Source of the DNA: Hahella sp. HNIBRBA332
GTDB lineage: Bacteria; Pseudomonadota; Gammaproteobacteria; Pseudomonadales; Oleiphilaceae
DNA length: 64,000 nucleotides
Reading direction: 5' to 3'
Assembly: GCF_030719035.1 (NCBI RefSeq)
Contig: NZ_CP132203.1
Location: forward strand, 5,908,501 to 5,972,500
In this document: piece after piece, positions 59,608 through 64,000 of the stretch
How positions within the stretch are numbered: position 1 is the first letter of the stretch
Layout: each line of letters begins with the position of its first letter
Program-made: the position numbers and the translations under genes
Notes under the pieces: model-generated
Told to the model about the DNA's origin: nothing
What the model saw: the letters and a program-made list of their open reading frames with translations, nothing else
The model's database searches: none

Positions 59608-61437
59608 GTGTGCCGCAGCAAGCTGCGGGAGAGATGAGGGATTGTGACCCCTCGTCATCGGCATACAGGTGCTGATGACAAACCACCTTATGCGGCGATG
59701 GCCAAAAGCCGTGGTCGTGAGCAATAAGGAAAAGGCGCCAATAAGGCGTCAGGTGTGAAACAGGAAGACGAACAACCGTGAACCGCCGTTCAATTGTCGA
59801 AACCACTCAGATGATACCAAAACCGGGGAGTGATGTTGCTCCGGGATCAGTGCGGACAGTGCCTGTTGATGGGCCGCATGGTATCCGGCAGAGAGGCGGC
59901 GTGATCCTGTTTTGGGCTCTCTCATGGAACTGCGGGAACCTTCGATGGCAATGCCAAGGGAAAAGCACAAGCTCACAAGGCGAGGCCGATAGTACCGATG
60001 TGTCATCAAGGGGCGGAGCCGCTCGTAGTAGCATTGAAGGGGCTGTAATGGCCGTGGAGCGAAGGGGCGGCGTCATTCAGCCGAGCTTGTTGGTCAACTG
60101 CGCGAGCAGGATGAACTGATGAGTAAGGCAAAGCCATTTGTGATTGAGAAGTCTCTAGTTTGGGAGGCGTTCAAAGATGTTAGAGCGAACCGAGGAGTAG
60201 CGGGAGTCGATGGACAGTCGCTGCAGCAGTTTGAGCAGCGTTTGGGGCCGAACCTTTATCGGATCTGGAATCGCCTGTCGTCGGGGAGCTATTTTCCTCC
60301 GGCGGTCAGGGGTGTCGCGATCCCAAAGAAGAGCGGCGGCGAGCGTGTTCTGGGTATCCCGACGGTATCGGATCGTATCGCGCAGACAGTGGCGAAGAAG
60401 ATTTTTGAACCCCTGGTAGAGCCGATCTTCCATGAAAACTCCTACGGCTATAGGCCCAATCGTTCAGCGCATGATGCGCTGACGACGGTGCGGCGGCGAT
60501 GCTGGGAGTATGATTGGGTGATTGAGTTTGATATCAAAGGGTTGTTCGATAATATCGACCATGACCTGCTGATGCGTGCGGTGAGACGCCACTGTCAGAT
60601 ACCTTGGGTGGCGCTCTACATTGAGCGCTGGTTAAAAGCGCCGATGGTAGGTCCAGATGGGCAAGAACAGCAACGCGATCGGGGTACCCCTCAAGGGGGT
60701 GTGATCAGTCCGGTGCTAGCCAACCTGTTTCTGCACTACGCACTGGATCGTTGGATCAAAGAGCGCTGTCGAAGCGTGCGATTGTGTCGCTATGCGGATG
60801 ATGGTGTGATCCACTGCAAAAGCCAGCGTCAAGCTGAATGGGTGCTTGCCCAAGTCAGTCGGCGATTGGTTGACTGTGGCTTGCAGATCCATCCGGGGAA
60901 AACGCGCATTGTGTATTGTAAGGATGTCAATCGTACGACCAATCACGAGAGCATTGAGTTCAGCTTTCTGGGTTACAGTTTTCGTCCTCGAAAAGCAGTG
61001 GACAAATACGGGCGCGTTTACGTCAACTTCTTACCGGCAGTCAGTCCAGCAGCCTTGAAAGACATGCGGCGGAAAATCCGTAGTTGGCGCTTGCAGTTAA
61101 AGAACGACAAGTCGCTGATGGATTTATCACGTATGTTTAACCCTGTACTGAGAGGGTGGTGGCAATACTATGGACGGTTCTATCGTTCAAAGCTGGAGGC
61201 TGTTGGTAAGGGCTTCGATGGATATCTGGTTCGGTGGCTAATGCGCAAGTTCAAATCCTTCGCAAGGCGCAAAACCAGAGCATGGCGATACCTTGATACA
61301 CTGAAACAACGTTACCCGCATGCCTTCGTGCACTGGAGTAACCAAGCAAAAGGCCGAATGATGGGAGCCGTATGACGCGAGAGTGTCATGTACGGTTCTG
61401 CGAGGGGCTGGCGGTGAGAGTCCGCCGGCCTACTCAC
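59608..61437 (+). mobile_element. Group II intron
   Basis: Starts GTGTGCC after a 5' exon ending GACATCA, fitting the GUGYG 5' end. Domain V is readable at about 61366-61399 (GAGCCGTATGACGC ... GTACGGTTC), followed by a domain VI-like hairpin with CCTACTCAC at the 3' end. The encoded protein lies in the domain IV region. The exact 3' end is ambiguous by one or two bases because of the CCCC run at 61437-61440. Confidence 0.85.
60119..61375 (+). CDS. ltrA: Group II intron reverse transcriptase/maturase
   Basis: The 418-residue protein is the intron-encoded reverse transcriptase. RT motifs include ANRGVAGVDG, PKKSGGERVLGIPTV, GYRPNRSAHDAL, DIKGLFDNIDH, GTPQGGVISPVLANL and the catalytic RYADDGVIH. 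The maturase (X) region reads LRGWWQYYGRFYRSKL near the C-terminus. The protein ends without an HNH endonuclease domain, so insertion does not rely on second-strand cleavage by this protein. It is intact. It should help splicing of the intron and retrohoming. It is encoded in the same direction as the transposase. Confidence 0.95.
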   Translation: MSKAKPFVIEKSLVWEAFKDVRANRGVAGVDGQSLQQFEQRLGPNLYRIWNRLSSGSYFPPAVRGVAIPKKSGGERVLGIPTVSDRIAQTVAKKIFEPLVEPIFHENSYGYRPNRSAHDALTTVRRRCWEYDWVIEFDIKGLFDNIDHDLLMRAVRRHCQIPWVALYIERWLKAPMVGPDGQEQQRDRGTPQGGVISPVLANLFLHYALDRWIKERCRSVRLCRYADDGVIHCKSQRQAEWVLAQVSRRLVDCGLQIHPGKTRIVYCKDVNRTTNHESIEFSFLGYSFRPRKAVDKYGRVYVNFLPAVSPAALKDMRRKIRSWRLQLKNDKSLMDLSRMFNPVLRGWWQYYGRFYRSKLEAVGKGFDGYLVRWLMRKFKSFARRKTRAWRYLDTLKQRYPHAFVHWSNQAKGRMMGAV

Positions 61438-61929
61438 CCCTACGTTGCAACTTGGTCAGGCTTCGTTTACGTGGCCTTCGTTGTGGACGTTTTCTCGCGC
61501 TATATCTTAGGCTGGCGTGTGCTCAAAAGTCTGCAGACAGATATTGTGCTTGACGCCTTAGAGCAGGCGCTGTGGGCGAGAGGAAAGCCCAAGGGGGTCA
61601 TTCATCACAGTGATCGCGGCAGCCAGTACCTGTCGATCAAGTACACTGAGCGCCTGGCTGAGGCGGGGTTTAAGGCCTCTGTCGGAAGCGTAGGAGACTC
61701 CTACGATAGCGCCCTGGCGGAAACCATCAACAGCTTGTACAAGGCGGAGGTTATCCACAAAAAAGGCCCTGGAAAGGGCTGGATGAAATAGAACAGGCGA
61801 CCCTCACCTGGGTGGAGTGGTTCAACAATCGTCGATTGTTACCGTCGATAGGAGATGTGCCTCCTGTCGAATACGAAAACCTGTACTATCAACAAGCCGA
61901 GTCTGCAGTTGCATGACTCAAATAAAATT

Positions 61930-61955
61930 GCCTCCGACAAAACCGGAGCGACTCA
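61930..61955 (-). repeat. IS3 right terminal inverted repeat
   Basis: The plus strand reads GCCTCCGACAAAACC then GGAGCGACTCA; its complement matches the left end at 21 of 26 positions. Confidence 0.85.
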
Positions 61956-61997
61956 AGTTCAAGTAGGGCCAGAAACCGGCTCCTGAGCCTATACTTA

Positions 61998-62801
61998 TCA
62001 GGCGACACGTAAAATAAAAAATGCTCTTTTATATTCCGCGTTATTAATGGCCATACCTTCTGCAATTGAACAAAAAACCGTCTTAAATGTAGCCGGAAGG
62101 TTGGCTGGCATGGGGGCTGAAAAGTTATTTGGATCAAAATATGCGTGAGCGGGTCCAGACTCAAACAGGTCCCATAGTTTTAGAGGATTATGTAACTCAG
62201 TAAAAACGCTATCCTCCTCAGCATAACCTACGTTAAAGCCTAGATTTTTAAAATATTCAACATACTCATCAGCACTCCTCAAATGGAACCACGGACAGTG
62301 ATAGTTGCTATATGCATGTGATACTTGGCTAGTTTTAACTGTCTTTTCTATCGCTTCTTGTAACTCAGGGCACCATGTTTTTAGCGGCGTTTGAACCGCC
62401 AAACAGCTACTGGATGTTAACAGCTGCTGTATACGCTTTAACGTCTTCTCAGGCGTTCGAAACCAATGCATTACAGAGTTGATAAAAGCCACGTCAAATT
62501 TCCCTGATGACGCTAAAGGAAGCGTTTCAATATCACCTTCTATAAAGCGCCCTCTTGGCAAGAACTCCCTTGCGGACTTAATCATTCCTTTCGATATGTC
62601 TATTCCGACAACATTCCCTGTCGTCAACTTCGCCAAAAGTGATGTAAGTCGGCCATTTCCGCAACCAATATCGATGACACTTTCACTCCCGCATAAAGTA
62701 AGCAGATTGATTAACTTAACTCCAGCTGACTGCTGATTAACGCCTAATTTGTGGTATTTGTTGGCGACATTTGAAAAATCGACTGTCATATTATTCGTCA
62801 T
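61998..62801 (-). CDS. Class I SAM-dependent methyltransferase
   Basis: From ATG 62801 (AGGAC upstream; a GTG at 62840 is an alternative) the protein is 267 residues. The SAM-binding motif I is VIDIGCGNGRLTSLLAK, motif II is GNVVGIDISKGMIKSARE, then FIEGDIETLPL and FDVAFINSVMHWF. This layout resembles BioC- and TAM-like methyltransferases, but the substrate is unknown. It has lower GC than the core genes. It lies just right of the IS3 element and may be accessory cargo. No partner gene is evident. Confidence 0.85.
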   Translation of the reverse strand: MTNNMTVDFSNVANKYHKLGVNQQSAGVKLINLLTLCGSESVIDIGCGNGRLTSLLAKLTTGNVVGIDISKGMIKSAREFLPRGRFIEGDIETLPLASSGKFDVAFINSVMHWFRTPEKTLKRIQQLLTSSSCLAVQTPLKTWCPELQEAIEKTVKTSQVSHAYSNYHCPWFHLRSADEYVEYFKNLGFNVGYAEEDSVFTELHNPLKLWDLFESGPAHAYFDPNNFSAPMPANLPATFKTVFCSIAEGMAINNAEYKRAFFILRVA

Positions 62802-62978
62802 TGTCCTATATAGCTTAATAAACCCTAGTGTTGTGCTCACACATCCCCAATTCGTTATCCCAAGAAAGTTAATGTCATTGGATCGCCCCTGCTACTCCTG
62901 GCGGTATCTCCAACGGCAACCTGAGACAAACTGTGTTGATAGGAAAGGTACGCCTAGTGTGGGCTTTTAAGTATTCTT

Positions 62979-63614
62979 TCAGGCTTTATCTGCTGGTTGA
63001 CGGTCAGCCAGGACATCACTCCAAGGTGAACGGACCCGGTCTGGGGCTTTCGCCTTGAACCTGAAATCGCAACTTACGCGAGTCTGATTGGTTTGATTTG
63101 CGTATGTCCCGTGTTTTAGCAAACCGCCGTCCCACAACAAGGCCTCTCCATACTTTAGCGTGAGCGGCTGGTAGATGTTACTGTCGTAGCGCTCTTCGCA
63201 CCATACCGTGCAGGTTTCAAAGACGTCGGTGAAGGGTAGATAGCAGTTGATTTGATCCAGTCTGCTGGTGATATCCGCGTCACGGTGAAAGTCGCTCACA
63301 CAGCCAGTTCCAGCCAGATGCACGCGCATTTTCGGATGCGCGGAGTAACTGATCTTGCCGCCGTAGCGGGGCGCCAGCACATTGGCGATCCAGGCGTGAT
63401 ACACCTTATAAAATAGGGCGTCATCGGGTAGGCGCTGCATCAGCCTGCGCAGCGCCATGTTGTCCTGATAGTGCAGTTTCTCCCGGTGATTCTGCCGCCG
63501 CCACGCCACATGCAACTGGTCCAGCCGCCGCACTTTAAAGACATAGTGCGACAACACTTTCTGGAACGGATACTGCTCCGTATCGTAAGTCAGTGTCAGG
63601 GCGCGGCTAAGCAT
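62979..63614 (-). CDS. 2-oxoglutarate/Fe(II) oxygenase-like protein (StrG-like)
   Basis: The 211-residue protein has the metal pattern of 2OG-Fe(II) enzymes: FHRDAD (His and Asp ligands, about residues 110-114), LLKHGTYAN with a later His, and RVSCDFRF with the Arg that binds 2-oxoglutarate. The overall layout resembles the StrG/phytanoyl-type hydroxylases of antibiotic or amino acid modification. The start lies four bases after the stop of the upstream gene, so they are likely co-transcribed. Substrate unknown. Confidence 0.72.
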   Translation of the reverse strand: MLSRALTLTYDTEQYPFQKVLSHYVFKVRRLDQLHVAWRRQNHREKLHYQDNMALRRLMQRLPDDALFYKVYHAWIANVLAPRYGGKISYSAHPKMRVHLAGTGCVSDFHRDADITSRLDQINCYLPFTDVFETCTVWCEERYDSNIYQPLTLKYGEALLWDGGLLKHGTYANQTNQTRVSCDFRFKAKAPDRVRSPWSDVLADRQPADKA

Positions 63615-63618
63615 CAGA

Positions 63619-64000
63619 TCAAAACTCCAGGGTGCTTTCGCTGCTGAGGGTCTGGCCGCGAAACTTGGTGGTTATCTTCATCGCGCCGCTGACTTTTCCT
63701 GCACTGACGGCAACTCCGCTGACATCCATGGCGTAAGTCTTTGCCACAGTTTTGCCGTCCGCGGCGTAGAGTGTCACGGCAACGGAAGTCGGCTTATCGT
63801 CAGTGACATTGGTGACCACGGTTTTAAGTAATGAGCCATCGCTGCGAGTGATGGTTTTCTTATAGGCGGTAGTTTGGCCCTCTGCGTTTTTCATCGTGCT
63901 GGTGTGGGTCAGGTACTGGGGCGCGGAAGGCTGCGCTGACGTCGCCATCAGTTCTTCTGCGTGGGCAGTTGCGCTGGCCGCCGTGGGCGAGGTGAAGGTT
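63619..64000 (-). CDS. Exported protein, C-terminal part, cut by the window end
   Basis: The frame continues beyond the window edge upstream. The visible part starts TFTSPTAASATAHAEELMATS, whose AHA/EE looks like a signal-peptide cleavage region, followed by a Thr-rich beta-type domain (ITRSDGSLLKTVVTNVTD, then KVSGAMKITTKFRGQTLSSE). A later ATG at 63948 lies inside the mature region and is not the start. Four bases separate its stop from the oxygenase-like gene. No family recognised. Confidence 0.6.
   Translation of the reverse strand, partial: TFTSPTAASATAHAEELMATSAQPSAPQYLTHTSTMKNAEGQTTAYKKTITRSDGSLLKTVVTNVTDDKPTSVAVTLYAADGKTVAKTYAMDVSGVAVSAGKVSGAMKITTKFRGQTLSSESTLEF

Larger units (their letters stand above)
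59193..61917 (+). pseudogene. IS3 orfB transposase, split by group II intron and frameshifted
   Basis: The 5' part (59193-59607) encodes FINQEREAHGVESICKVLPM through ERPNQLWVADI, containing the first catalytic Asp. The 3' part (from about 61438) continues YVATWSGFVYVAFVVDVFSR, HHSDRGSQYLSIKY (second Asp) and SALAETINSLYKAEVI (Glu). A base missing near 61771 then shifts the frame, after which TWVEWFNNRRLLPSIGDVPP is readable. The intron would have to be spliced and the frameshift undone for activity, so the gene looks dead. Confidence 0.85.
58822..61955 (+). mobile_element. IS3-family insertion sequence carrying a group II intron
   Basis: Terminal inverted repeats of 26 bases (21 matches) start TGA and end TCA. 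Inside are an orfA-like gene and an orfB-like transposase gene. A group II intron of about 1.83 kb interrupts orfB. Both transposase genes have single-base frameshifts, so the element is probably inactive. No target duplication could be seen (left flank CAC, right flank AGT). Confidence 0.88.

Noticed and set aside
58819..61958. Target-site duplication of the IS3 element
   Set aside because: The bases next to the left end (CAC) and the right end (AGT) do not match; none could be supported.
1..64000. tRNA, rRNA or CRISPR features
   Set aside because: Scanned the gene-free stretches for conserved tRNA arms and short repeat-spacer patterns and saw none.

Overview
The window looks like a piece of a marine gammaproteobacterial chromosome, most likely Hahella or a close relative. 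This is an inference from the gene content and protein style: ilvGM with an ilv leader, exoribonuclease II, Fur-type sites at iron genes, an I.1/I.2-type lipase with foldase, and a PEP-CTERM protein. No rRNA, tRNA or CRISPR array was recognised.

Layout. From 1 to 9.8 kb lie housekeeping and envelope genes: the end of a YigZ/IMPACT protein, an M48 lipoprotein protease, an alpha/beta-hydrolase-like protein, a PEP-CTERM protein, acnA with a small membrane gene behind a Fur-like site, and an orphan periplasmic binding protein. From 9.9 to 15.7 kb is a three-gene condensin operon of the MksFEB / Wadjet JetABC type without a JetD/MksG nuclease. From 15.8 to 19.6 kb is a membrane-anchored phospho-signalling module: a double-FHA protein, a PP2C phosphatase and a kinase fused to a pseudokinase. 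From 19.6 to 22.1 kb are a lipase and its foldase, divergently arranged. From 22.2 to 24.4 kb is ilvGM with a readable attenuator and leader peptide. From 24.8 to 27.6 kb is an operon of a secreted zinc-phospholipase-like enzyme, a parvulin-like protein and a membrane protein. From 27.7 to 28.7 kb are bfd and bacterioferritin with Fur-like sites. From 28.7 to 36.9 kb are a DUF2505-like protein, an M50 protease fused to helical repeats, a Pth2-like protein, rnb, a solute-binding protein and a class IV aminotransferase.

From 37 kb the character changes to accessory DNA with AT-richer genes, toxins, immunity genes and mobile pieces. A 2072-residue SpvB/FG-GAP/RHS toxin carries a nuclease-like tip and is translationally coupled to a probable immunity gene. 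An Imm52-like orphan immunity gene and a zinc-finger protein follow. Next is an operon of amidoligase, class II glutamine amidotransferase and gamma-glutamylcyclotransferase, which together could build and trim amide-linked conjugates. From 49.5 to 55.0 kb are an IS5-type remnant, lipoprotein genes, an ankyrin lipoprotein and a decayed prophage packaging region (HNH, small and large terminase, membrane protein). From 55.2 to 58.0 kb is a cluster of very small genes. At least four encode paralogues sharing an N-terminal [V/I]DxxW motif, and a GcvH-like protein sits among them. Broken 3' ends of an HNH gene recur around this cluster. From 58.8 to 62.0 kb is an IS3-family element whose transposase gene is split by a group II intron. 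The window ends with a methyltransferase, a 2-oxoglutarate/Fe(II) oxygenase-like protein and a partial exported protein.

The strongest candidates for something little described are the [V/I]DxxW small-protein cluster with its HNH-end repeats, the amidoligase operon, the phospholipase/parvulin/membrane-protein operon, and the kinase-pseudokinase module.
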